Below, in pieces: positions 1 through 8,333 of a stretch of 64,000 nt of DNA; within the stretch, counting starts at the first letter, position 1, and each line of letters starts with the position of its first letter. The notes beneath the pieces are model-generated. The model worked only from the letters and a program-made list of their open reading frames with translations. It was not told the DNA's origin and searched no databases. The DNA is from Saprospiraceae bacterium. Its GTDB lineage: Bacteria > Bacteroidota > Bacteroidia > Chitinophagales > Saprospiraceae. A program made the translations under genes and the position numbers. The DNA lies in contig JADKGI010000010.1 of NCBI GenBank assembly GCA_016722285.1, positions 62,001 to 126,000 of the forward strand. The letters are read 5' to 3'.

Positions 1-1553
1 GAAACCCCTTTAAATATTCCTTTTGGGCTAAAAAATATGATAGGTACCCTAAAATCATCCATTTTACTACCTTGCCTTATACCAGGGCCTGTATGGTCTG
101 CAGTAATGACAAACAGCGTATTTTTATACCAGGCTTGCTTCTTAGCTTCTTCAAAAAAGCGAGAAATAGCAAAATCTTCGTATTTGAGCATCCCTTTGAC
201 TGGGTGGCCCTCAGTTGCAAATACATTTTCATACTCTACAGGTAATCGAAATGGTGAATGAGGATTCATCGATAAGACTCCTGCGACAAAAGGTTCACGA
301 AGGGCAGATATTTCATCAGCCATAAATGGAAAAAATTTATGATCCCATATACCCCAGGTCCCATCAAAATCTCCCTGATCAGGATAATCCTCCTTTCCAA
401 AATACCTGTCAAATCCTGTCATAGCACAAAAGGAGCTAAACCCCATGGTGCCGGTAGTTCCAGCATGAAAAAAAGCAGAAGAGTAATCGTCACTTTTTAG
501 TATTGAGGCAAAACTGTTTACCCGATTTGTAGAATATCTGGAAAAAATAAATGCTTCTTCCATCATTGAAGGAAGGGATGCAAGGACAGCTGGTACACCC
601 TGAACTGACTCCCTTGCATTCGCAAAAGCGTTATTGAATACAAGACTTTCATTCATAAGCGAATCTAAAAATGGGGTTTCTACTGTCCCACCAAATCTCT
701 TCAAATAAGCTTTTGACAAGCTTTCTACCATAATAATCACTACATTTGGCTTATTAGTTACCGTACCCTGAAGGTGGGGCGGGTATGTACCCGACTGGCA
801 TGAATTAAAAGAATCCGGGGAAAAATAACTGACTTCTTCTAATTTGCTCTTACCCCAGGTTTGGAGAAAAGAAAAAGGCGAATTTAGTACAGCAGCGCCA
901 TTGGTGACTCCAGCTGCATCCGACGCCTGAATCACACTGATCGGCCTCAATTGTATGCCACCCCGTGCAGCGATGATCGATAACCCTGCAACTAAAAATG
1001 GATATATGACAGAATGATAAGTGAATTTAATTTCTTCGGTTCGATTCAGAAATTTCTTAAATTCATGCTTGTACACTCTGACCAAAATATATGTGATGGC
1101 CCCAAATAATAACCAAACAGGTAAATATTGGATAAAAAATGTAGGTAGCAGATTAAATAATTCATTTCCTTTTTGTCCGTTTACAAATAAAACTACATCT
1201 GATTGCATACGCTTCAGAACAAATGGAAAATAAACAATGTCGATACAGTTTAGAAATATGAAAAATATATTGAAGGTCAGAAACAGAAATTGTAAAAAGA
1301 TGCTTACTCTGCGGTTTATCAGGTATCGAACCGGCAATAAATGCAATAAAATGAAAAAAATATTGATCAGTATGATGGATGAAATATCAAAACGAAATCC
1401 ATATAAAATAACGCTAATCCAGGTTTGACTACTGTGCATATCCAGATCACTATAATTGTATATCGCAAATCCAATCCTGCAAATGGTGTACATTAGCAAA
1501 AGCCACAGTAATAACCGCAATATAAAACCGGATCTGACTTTAAATTCTTTCAT
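1..1553 (-). CDS. LTA-synthase-like membrane sulfatase, partial (C-terminus beyond window)
   Basis: Alkaline-phosphatase/sulfatase superfamily protein of the LTA-synthase-like type, expected to transfer or hydrolyse phospho-groups (for example phosphoglycerol or phosphoethanolamine) on the outer face of the inner membrane. 517 codons are visible from the ATG at 1553 and the frame is open to base 1, so the C-terminus is missing. The first ~190 residues are several hydrophobic segments. The hydrolase domain begins with NVVIIMVESLS (about residue 269, metal-binding Glu) and continues through RESVQGVPAVLASLP (about 311), where Ser occupies the position of the usual Thr nucleophile. MNPHSPF and VITADHTGPG (about 484, Asp-His metal ligands) follow. 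It starts 12 bp after the stop of a paralogue on the same strand, so the two are probably co-transcribed. Substrate unknown. Confidence 0.85.
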   Translation of the reverse strand, partial: MKEFKVRSGFILRLLLWLLLMYTICRIGFAIYNYSDLDMHSSQTWISVILYGFRFDISSIILINIFFILLHLLPVRYLINRRVSIFLQFLFLTFNIFFIFLNCIDIVYFPFVLKRMQSDVVLFVNGQKGNELFNLLPTFFIQYLPVWLLFGAITYILVRVYKHEFKKFLNRTEEIKFTYHSVIYPFLVAGLSIIAARGGIQLRPISVIQASDAAGVTNGAAVLNSPFSFLQTWGKSKLEEVSYFSPDSFNSCQSGTYPPHLQGTVTNKPNVVIIMVESLSKAYLKRFGGTVETPFLDSLMNESLVFNNAFANARESVQGVPAVLASLPSMMEEAFIFSRYSTNRVNSFASILKSDDYSSAFFHAGTTGTMGFSSFCAMTGFDRYFGKEDYPDQGDFDGTWGIWDHKFFPFMADEISALREPFVAGVLSMNPHSPFRLPVEYENVFATEGHPVKGMLKYEDFAISRFFEEAKKQAWYKNTLFVITADHTGPGIRQGSKMDDFRVPIIFFSPKGIFKGV

Positions 1554-1565
1554 GAATTTCAGAAA

Positions 1566-3362
1566 TTAGTCATTATTTTTAGATAATGCATTATACCATT
1601 TTTTGACCATATCAGTAAATAAGGTCGAATTTCTGCTTTTTGTTGTGAATAAGTCTATTTGCCCTGAATGTTCATTATATATGGCTGCTGTATTGTCATT
1701 ATTCCAATAAGATGATCTCGATGAATCAGAACAGAAGATATTTCTACCAAAAATAAATGATTTTGAATCTGAACCAAGCTTTTCTGCCAGAGTAAATGGA
1801 ATATCAAAGTGGTTGCAAGGATACTCAATACTTGAATATAAATAAGTTTCAGGCATACCAGGAGAAAAGAAGATCAAAGGAATTCTGAATCTCTTGTGAT
1901 CATCCATGCCTGCATAGCCCGAGTGGGTGCTTCCGTGATCTGATGTTATAACAAATATGGAGTTGTCATACCAAGGTTTAGCATTTATTTCTCTAAAAAA
2001 TTCACCCAAAGCCAGATCACTATACTTTACTGAAGCTTTATACTTGGATGGGATATCTGAGTATAATGAAAATTCATTCAAAACGGGTATGTCAAAAGGA
2101 GCATGGGAACTCATGAGTAAGATGGTCGAAAAGAAAGGCTGCTTTTGCTGATCACAAATATAAGCAGCTTTTTTAACCATTATATGATCGGGGACACCCC
2201 ATTCTGTCACATCATCTGAAGATGGAAATGACCTTTCACTTATGATGGTATCATATCCTGACAAAGCAAGATAATTGTACAAATTTGAAAAATTTAGATC
2301 TCCTCCATAAACAAAAGAAGTATGATAACCTGCAGTCTTTAGTGATTTTACAATAGATGGAAATTGGGTTACTTTATCAAGTTGATTTGGCATGTTGAGA
2401 TTAGCTAAAGAGGGTATGCCGCTAAGTAGGCTCATCAATCCCTGATCTGTTCTGAATCCTGTGCTAAAGGCATTGGTAAATTTAACGCTTAGATTGCCTA
2501 TTGAGTCAAAATTTGGTGTAATATTTTCCTTTCCATCCAGATAGGCTACCATGTCTGCTGACCAACCTTCTGCGATGATCAGGATAATATTTTTATTTTT
2601 GAAGTCAATCCCTAAAGTATCAGATATGCATTTTGCTGCCATATAGTCTGTCTGAAATTCCACTATTTCCGCGTCAGAATTAATGATCTTTTGTTGTTTC
2701 TGCTTTGATAAACTATATAGAAGATACCATACCTTATTGGTAGCTGCAAAATTCAGTTTCATGTCTGTACTATAAAATGCATCAGATGGTTTGATAGGAA
2801 GTTTCTGCCAGCCGCCTCTTAAACCTAAAAACAATAATGGCCCTGCTAATAACATGAATATTCCGGACTGAACGAAATGAGTTCGGACGGGATGCCAATG
2901 ATCAAATAATGATCTGAGTCTTTTCAAACCAACAAAGAATATCAAAAGTCCAAAAGCAAATATAGTCAGGTCAATAAAACCTCGGGAAGATGCCCAGGCT
3001 TCTGACGGATTGTCCAGATACCCAACAGCACGTGCATCCATAGTGGTTCCCCATTCGGGAAAAATCAATATGGAACTTAACTCCACCAAAGAAACAAAAA
3101 TCCAAAGGAGCACTGAAATCCATTTATTAATTAATAATATCCATTCTTTTCCAAAAATAAGAAATAATATCCAGGGTATAAATAGTACCAAAGCCACTCC
3201 GCATGCCATCGAAATATCAAGTCGAAGTCCTTTTATTTCCGGGTTTGCCCAGCTACCGACCTTATTATGAATAATGAATAGAAGGCGCCACAGGCTCAGA
3301 CCGATGATATAAATAAATATCAATCTCAAAGGAAAATACAAAGACTGGTATTTTTGAGGCAT
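1566..3362 (-). CDS. LTA-synthase-like membrane sulfatase
   Basis: 598-residue sulfatase-superfamily enzyme with about five N-terminal transmembrane segments (roughly residues 11-31, 46-70, 74-100, 128-148 and 168-186) and a periplasmic hydrolase domain. Motifs seen: NIILIIAEGWS (about 254, metal-binding Glu), FRTDQGLMSLLSGIP (about 304, likely Thr nucleophile), SSHAPF, and VITSDHGSTHSG (about 470, Asp-His metal ligands). This is the layout of Gram-negative LtaS/MdoB-like proteins, which act on membrane-derived glycans or lipids. It is the first gene of a two-gene run with the truncated paralogue downstream. A TAnnTTTG promoter-like box lies about 25 bp upstream of its start. The family is secure; the natural substrate cannot be read from sequence. 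Confidence 0.88.
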   Translation of the reverse strand: MPQKYQSLYFPLRLIFIYIIGLSLWRLLFIIHNKVGSWANPEIKGLRLDISMACGVALVLFIPWILFLIFGKEWILLINKWISVLLWIFVSLVELSSILIFPEWGTTMDARAVGYLDNPSEAWASSRGFIDLTIFAFGLLIFFVGLKRLRSLFDHWHPVRTHFVQSGIFMLLAGPLLFLGLRGGWQKLPIKPSDAFYSTDMKLNFAATNKVWYLLYSLSKQKQQKIINSDAEIVEFQTDYMAAKCISDTLGIDFKNKNIILIIAEGWSADMVAYLDGKENITPNFDSIGNLSVKFTNAFSTGFRTDQGLMSLLSGIPSLANLNMPNQLDKVTQFPSIVKSLKTAGYHTSFVYGGDLNFSNLYNYLALSGYDTIISERSFPSSDDVTEWGVPDHIMVKKAAYICDQQKQPFFSTILLMSSHAPFDIPVLNEFSLYSDIPSKYKASVKYSDLALGEFFREINAKPWYDNSIFVITSDHGSTHSGYAGMDDHKRFRIPLIFFSPGMPETYLYSSIEYPCNHFDIPFTLAEKLGSDSKSFIFGRNIFCSDSSRSSYWNNDNTAAIYNEHSGQIDLFTTKSRNSTLFTDMVKKWYNALSKNND

Positions 3363-3384
3363 TTATTAATATTGTTTCATCCTG

Positions 3385-3412
3385 CAAATGTAATGCATTA
3401 ATTATGGATCAA
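3385..3412 (-). promoter_or_regulatory. Bacteroidota-type promoter for the sulfatase pair
   Basis: On the minus strand TACATTTG (3392-3385) matches the Bacteroidota -7 consensus TAnnTTTG, with TTGA at 3412-3409 as a -33 element 16 nt upstream. The box lies about 22 nt before the ATG at 3362. It is divergent from the pyrC promoter. Confidence 0.55.
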
Positions 3413-3450
3413 TGGCTGATCAAATTGTTTTGTTTATTGCCGGATATATG

Positions 3451-3480
3451 TTGATTTAACATAAGTAATATATAAATTTG
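3451..3480 (+). promoter_or_regulatory. Bacteroidota-type promoter for dihydroorotase
   Basis: TAAATTTG at 3473-3480 matches TAnnTTTG, with TTGA at 3451-3454 placed 18 nt upstream as the -33 element. The coding start is 39 nt further on. Confidence 0.6.
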
Positions 3481-3518
3481 CACAACCGGTACTTATAAAA
3501 TTTTCCGGCAACAGATAT

Positions 3519-4856
3519 ATGGGCAAAAAAATTATAAAAGGGGCTCTGGTGATCAACCGAGGTATTTCAGAACATAAAGATGTGCTTATTTCAGGAAAGC
3601 ATATTGAAAAAATAGATGCAAATATTCAAACCAAGGCAAATTATGAAGAAATAAATGCATCTGACCTTTGGTTAATGCCAGGTATTATCGACGATCAGGT
3701 GCATTTCAGAGAGCCGGGTCTTACTCATAAGGCAGATATCGGATCGGAATCAAGGGCGGCTATAGCCGGAGGAGTTACCACATTTATGGAAATGCCCAAC
3801 ACAAAACCTGAATGTCTGAACCAGACATTGCTGGATGAAAAATATCTCATTGCCTCCAAATCATCTTTTGCAAATTACTCATTTTATATGGGAGTTTCTA
3901 ATAATAATTATGATGAAGTCATGAAAACTGACCCAAGAAATGTGTGTGGAGTTAAAATTTTTATGGGTTCAAGTACAGGTGACATGCTGGTGGATAATCC
4001 TACCGTATTGGAAAAACTATTTGCAAATGTTCCCATGTTGATTGCTACTCATTGTGAGGATGAAAATACCATTAAAAATAATCTGAATGAATACATTCTA
4101 AAATTTGGGGATAACATGATTCCGGAGGTACATCCACTTATAAGAAATGCTGAAGGTTGTTATTTATCATCTTCTTTTGCAAAGGATCTGGCACTAAAAC
4201 ATGGCACAAGACTTCATATCCTTCACATATCTACTGAAAAAGAGCTGGAACTTTTTAATAATACAATGCCACTTATTGATAAAAAAATAACATCCGAAGT
4301 ATGCGTACATCACCTCTTTTTTTGTGATAAAGATTATGAAGATTTAGGAAATCTGATAAAGTGTAATCCTGCTATAAAAACTATGGATGACAGAGATGCA
4401 TTACTTCCTGCTCTACTTGATGATACACTTGATATTATTGCTACGGATCATGCCCCGCATACATGGGAAGAAAAGCAACAACCATATCTGAAAGCTCCTT
4501 CTGGTCTCCCTTTGATACAACATAGCTTAACTATAATGCTGGATTTTTATCATCGTGGATTGATCACTAAAGAAAAAATAGTTGAGAAGATGTGCCATGC
4601 TCCGGCACTTTGCTTTAAAATAAAAAGTAGAGGATTTGTAGATGAAGGTATGTTTGCCGATTTAATACTTGTGGATCCAGATAAATCATTCCAGGTCACA
4701 AAAGATAATATATTCTATAAATGCGGTTGGTCACCACTTGAAGGAAGAGTTTTCAAAGGTGGTGTAAATACTACCTTTGTCAATGGCACTAAAGTTTATA
4801 ATAATAGTGGTTATTTTTTGCAGGGCATGGGCATGAGACTATCATTTGACAGATAA
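3519..4856 (+). CDS. pyrC: Dihydroorotase
   Basis: Cyclises N-carbamoyl-aspartate to dihydroorotate, the third step of pyrimidine synthesis, in the cytoplasm. 445 residues, amidohydrolase fold. The metal-site signature reads IIDDQVHFREPG, with Gln60 where most dihydroorotases have the first His of HxH; His62 and the substrate-binding Arg64 are kept. The bridging lysine is in GVKIFMGSS (Lys146). His ligands follow in IATHCED (His178) and LHILHIS, and the catalytic Asp lies in IATDHAPH. As far as I recall the Gln variant occurs in other Bacteroidota dihydroorotases, so it is probably a lineage trait and not damage. Own promoter upstream; 88 bp separate it from the next gene on the same strand. 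Confidence 0.93.
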   Translation: MGKKIIKGALVINRGISEHKDVLISGKHIEKIDANIQTKANYEEINASDLWLMPGIIDDQVHFREPGLTHKADIGSESRAAIAGGVTTFMEMPNTKPECLNQTLLDEKYLIASKSSFANYSFYMGVSNNNYDEVMKTDPRNVCGVKIFMGSSTGDMLVDNPTVLEKLFANVPMLIATHCEDENTIKNNLNEYILKFGDNMIPEVHPLIRNAEGCYLSSSFAKDLALKHGTRLHILHISTEKELELFNNTMPLIDKKITSEVCVHHLFFCDKDYEDLGNLIKCNPAIKTMDDRDALLPALLDDTLDIIATDHAPHTWEEKQQPYLKAPSGLPLIQHSLTIMLDFYHRGLITKEKIVEKMCHAPALCFKIKSRGFVDEGMFADLILVDPDKSFQVTKDNIFYKCGWSPLEGRVFKGGVNTTFVNGTKVYNNSGYFLQGMGMRLSFDR

Positions 4857-4944
4857 TGTTTAGAAATTTCACTATTGCAGTGATATAAAAAGTTATTTTC
4901 AACAATTCACTCATTAAGTTGGTTAGATAGCAAAAATAATAATC

Positions 4945-5676
4945 ATGCTCAGAATATGTATTCTATTTATTTTACTGTCTTCCAATATAGTGCAGTCTCA
5001 GCGAATCAATGATAAAAAAGCTAAGGAAATTATTGCTGAATGCATAAAGGTACATGGAGGAAAAAACTATAAAAAATTTGATATATCGTTTGAGTTCCGA
5101 CAATATCAGTTCAGAATAAAAAACAATAATGGTCACTTTTATTATGAAAGAACCTATAAGGATTCCATCGGCAATAACTTAAAAGATGTACTGGATAACA
5201 ATAAATTTTATCATGAGGTAAACGGTAAAAAGATGCAGCTGACAGAGAAGATGGAGAGTCGAAATAAAGAAGGATTGAATTCAGTAGTGTATTTCATTTT
5301 GTTACCTTATAAACTGCTTGATCCGGCAGTAAATGTAGAATATGTAGGGACTTCTGAGCTCGAAGGACAAAAATATGATCAGGTAAAAGTTTGGTTTGAA
5401 CCAGAAGGTGGTGGAATAGATTTTGAAGACGTTTATTGTTACTGGATAAATCAAAACACCCATATGCTGGACTATCTGGCTTATACCAATGGCGGACCAA
5501 GATTCAGAAAAGCCACCAAGCAGGAAAGCATTCATGGTATAACATTTCAAAACTATGATAACTACCAGATTCTGGACAAATCCATCCCATCAGACCAGTA
5601 CGATGCAGCATTTATTGATGGTAAATTCAAATTACTGTCAAAAATCGAACAGATTAATTATAAAGAAAACGAATAA
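4945..5676 (+). CDS. Secreted DUF6503-like protein
   Basis: 243 residues with an N-terminal signal peptide (hydrophobic residues ~2-16, probable cleavage near VQSQ). The mature start KEIIAECIKVHGGKNYKKFD resembles the DUF6503 group of Bacteroidota periplasmic proteins, which begin with an alpha helix ending in HGG and continue as a beta-sheet resembling the LolA/LolB lipoprotein-carrier fold. Later strands include YDQVKVWFEP and the tail segment ITFQNYDNYQ. There is no lipobox cysteine. No catalytic motif is visible and no function is claimed. It follows pyrC after 88 bp and is closed by a strong bidirectional terminator. Confidence 0.7.
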   Translation: MLRICILFILLSSNIVQSQRINDKKAKEIIAECIKVHGGKNYKKFDISFEFRQYQFRIKNNNGHFYYERTYKDSIGNNLKDVLDNNKFYHEVNGKKMQLTEKMESRNKEGLNSVVYFILLPYKLLDPAVNVEYVGTSELEGQKYDQVKVWFEPEGGGIDFEDVYCYWINQNTHMLDYLAYTNGGPRFRKATKQESIHGITFQNYDNYQILDKSIPSDQYDAAFIDGKFKLLSKIEQINYKENE

Positions 5677-5720
5677 AAATAATAATTTCCACTTTTGTGA
5701 ATATGCTGATACCTAAAAAG

Positions 5721-5760
5721 AAAAAGGCTTTGCAACGATCAAATGTTGCAAAGCCTTTTT
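5721..5760. terminator. Bidirectional terminator between DUF6503 gene and groEL
   Basis: Perfect 16-bp inverted repeat (5721-5736 with 5745-5760) around an 8-nt loop. The outer five pairs are A-T on both sides, so each strand has a T run after the GC-rich core. It sits between two convergent genes. Confidence 0.9.
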
Positions 5761-5793
5761 ACTTTATAATTATACGCGTGAATCAGCTAAATA

Positions 5794-7432
5794 TTACATC
5801 ATTCCGCCCATACCGCCACCCATAGGTGGATGGCCATGACCGGCACCGCCTTCTTCTTTCTTATCTGAAACCACACATTCAGTGGTCAACACCATGCTAG
5901 CGATAGAACCCGCATTTTCCAATGCAATTCTTGTTACTTTAGTAGGGTCAATAACACCTGCTTTCTTCAAATCTTCATATTGATCTGTTCTGGCATTATA
6001 TCCGTGAGCACCTTTTGATTTAAACACTTCCTGATACACTACAGAAGCATCAACACCAGCATTTTCTGCAATAATTCTAAGGGGTGCTTCAAGGGCTTTT
6101 TTAACTATTTGAATACCAAGATTCTCATCTTCATTGATACCTTTTAATGTTTCAAGACCTTTAATAGTTCTCACGAGAGCCACTCCACCACCAGCAACAA
6201 TACCCTCTTCTACAGCAGCTCTGGTAGCATGAAGCGCATCATCTACTCTGTCTTTTTTCTCTTTCATTTCCACTTCTGTGGCAGCCCCTACATAAAGTAC
6301 TGCTACGCCACCAGCAAGTTTAGCCAATCTCTCCTGAAGTTTTTCTTTGTCATAATCAGAGGTGGTTGTATCTATCTGAGCTTTGATCTGACCTATACGG
6401 GAATTGATATCTGCTTGAAGGCCTTTTCCGTTTACGATAGTGGTATTATCTTTATCTACAGTTATTTTCTCTGCCTGACCAAGTTCAGCTACCGTAGCAT
6501 TTTCAAGCTTGTATCCTTTTTCATCAGAAATAACTACACCACCTGTAAGAACAGCAATATCTTCAAGCATAGCTTTTCTTCTGTCTCCGAATCCGGGTGC
6601 TTTTACAGCAACTATTTTCAATCCTGCCCTGAGTCTGTTTACAACCAATGTACCAAGTGCCTGACTATCTACATCTTCAGCAATAATCAGCAACGGCCCG
6701 TCCTGTTTGCATTGCTTTTTCAAGTACAGGTACGATTTCCTGAACATTTGATATCTTTTTGTCATGGATGAGAATTAATGGATTCTCATACTCTGTTGTC
6801 ATATTTTCAGTATTGGTAATAAAGTAAGGAGATAAATAACCCCTGTCAAACTGCATACCTATTACTTCATCAACATATGTGTCGGTACCTTTAGCTTCTT
6901 CAACGGTGATGACGCCGTCTTTGGTAACTCTTTTCATAGCATCGGCAATGAGAGATCCTATTTCGTCATCATTATTTGCTGAAACAGATGCTACCTGCTT
7001 AATTTTACTAAAATCTGATCCTACTACCTCACTTTGAGTTTTCAGGTCAGCGATTACAGCAGCTACAGCTTTATCAATACCTCTTTTCAGGTCCATTGGA
7101 TTGGCTCCTGCTGTCACATATTTCATACCAGCATTTACCATGGCCTGGGCAAGGACAGTAGCAGTAGTAGTTCCGTCTCCGGCTGCATCAGCAGTCTTGG
7201 AAGCTACTTCCTTAACCATCTGGGCGCCCATATTTTCAATAGCATCCTCCAGCTCTATTTCTTTTGCTACAGTAACACCATCCTTAGTAATAATGGGGGC
7301 TCCAAAACTCTTTTGTATGATAACATTCCTTCCTTTTGGGCCAAGGGTTACTTTAACAGCATTGGCCAATTGGTCAATACCTGATTTTAATTTTGCTCTT
7401 GCTTCAGTGTCAAAGCTTACAATCTTAGACAT
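5794..7432 (-). CDS. groL: Chaperonin GroEL, interrupted by a 1-base frameshift
   Basis: 60-kDa chaperonin, the ring subunit of the cytoplasmic GroEL-GroES folding machine. The N-terminal half (ATG at 7432) carries the ATP-binding VTLGPKGRNV and GDGTTTATVLAQ motifs and runs to VLEKAMQTGR. The rest continues in another frame from PLLIIAEDVDSQALGTLVVN to the Gly/Met-rich tail GGGMGGMM. Removing one C from the run at 6697-6699 joins both halves into about 545 codons, the normal GroEL length, with no other defect. Because GroEL is essential and the rest is intact, a sequencing indel is likelier than a dead gene. Directly follows groES (55 bp), forming the usual groESL operon. Confidence 0.95.
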
Positions 7433-7487
7433 ATATTATTTGTTTTAAAATTTTAGTAAATAAATAATTTTTTAAATATTTTTATTA

Positions 7488-7751
7488 TCACAATATAACG
7501 AGGATGTCATCCTCTCTCATAATCAGATAATCTTCGCCCTGGTATTGAATTTCCTGGCCAGCGTACTTTCCATATAGCACAGTATCTCCTTTTTTCACAG
7601 TAAGTTTGACTCCTTCTTTTCCTGGACCCACTGCTATCACTTCTCCTTTTTGTGGTTTCTCTTTTGCTGTATCAGGAATGATGATACCGCCTGTAGTTTT
7701 CTCTTCAGCCGGAGCTGGCTTTACTACCACTCTGTCATTAATTGGTTTCAT
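7488..7751 (-). CDS. groES: Co-chaperonin GroES
   Basis: 87-residue cap of the GroEL ring. It shows the standard GroES layout: N-terminal MKPINDRVVVKP, the mobile loop EEKTTGGIIIPDTAKEKP, and the C-terminal GEDYLIMREDDILVIL. First gene of the groESL operon. No CIRCE element is visible upstream; instead two TGTCA/TGACA inverted repeats lie 88-162 bp before the start. Confidence 0.97.
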   Translation of the reverse strand: MKPINDRVVVKPAPAEEKTTGGIIIPDTAKEKPQKGEVIAVGPGKEGVKLTVKKGDTVLYGKYAGQEIQYQGEDYLIMREDDILVIL

Positions 7752-7838
7752 ATAATATCTGAATTTTATTTAAATATGTTAAAAAATAATTTTTGAATTC
7801 GCATTTATACATCATTAAGTATGCCAATCAGGATTGTC

Positions 7839-7913
7839 TGTCATATGTACTGACAAACTGAGTTCCCTTTTGCCAATTTTTCACGAGGTACTCATATTTC
7901 TGTCAAAATGACA
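7839..7913. promoter_or_regulatory. Two TGTCA/TGACA inverted repeats upstream of groES
   Basis: TGTCA-N3-TGACA at 7901-7913 and TGTCA-N7-TGACA at 7839-7855 lie in the 207-bp gap upstream of groES. Paired copies of the same half-site suggest a binding site for a dimeric regulator of the heat-shock operon. This is inference from symmetry and position only; the regulator is not in the window. Confidence 0.45.
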
Positions 7914-7958
7914 TAAATTTTAGCCGTTATAATAACAAGCCTGACTCTCTCCAATTAC

Positions 7959-8333
7959 TTAAATCTCAGTAATTTCTATAAAATACCCGTCCGGATCAAT
8001 TATGTAAAACTGGAGGACTCCGTCCGGTCTGGACTTGATATCAATGGCACATTGTACACCCAGTTTTTCAAGTTTATTTCTGACTAAATAAATATCACTT
8101 ACTGCCAAAGCAAAATGAAGTTTTCTTGAATCAGAAAAGAAAACTTCAATATTTTTATTTTCAATGAGATGAAGTTGTACCCCCGGGTCAATTTGAAACC
8201 AAGCCCCGTTAAAATCAAAATCAGGTCTGCTAATTAGTTCCAGACCAAGAATATTTTGATAAAAGTGCTTACTTTTTTTCAAGTCAGCTACACCTATGGA
8301 ATAGTGATTAAAACGCATCCCATTAATTTCCAT
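7959..8333 (-). CDS. VOC-family (glyoxalase/bleomycin-resistance fold) protein
   Basis: 124 residues forming a single vicinal-oxygen-chelate unit of two beta-alpha-beta-beta-beta modules. It opens with RFNHYSIGVADLKKSKHFYQ (metal-ligand His) and closes with IDPDGYFIEITEI, whose Glu is a typical second ligand; HLIE and LHFALAV lie between. Members include lactoylglutathione lyase and dioxygenase-like enzymes, and substrate cannot be assigned. Its start overlaps the last 11 bp of prfB, so it is translated from the prfB message. Met6 is an alternative start. Confidence 0.8.
   Translation of the reverse strand: MEINGMRFNHYSIGVADLKKSKHFYQNILGLELISRPDFDFNGAWFQIDPGVQLHLIENKNIEVFFSDSRKLHFALAVSDIYLVRNKLEKLGVQCAIDIKSRPDGVLQFYIIDPDGYFIEITEI

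Noticed and set aside
1021..1428. Two short plus-strand frames of 70 and 63 codons
   Set aside because: They lie opposite the partial sulfatase gene, which has clear motifs on the minus strand.
7752..7958. CIRCE heat-shock element before groES
   Set aside because: No TTAGCACTC/GAGTGCTAA pair is present.
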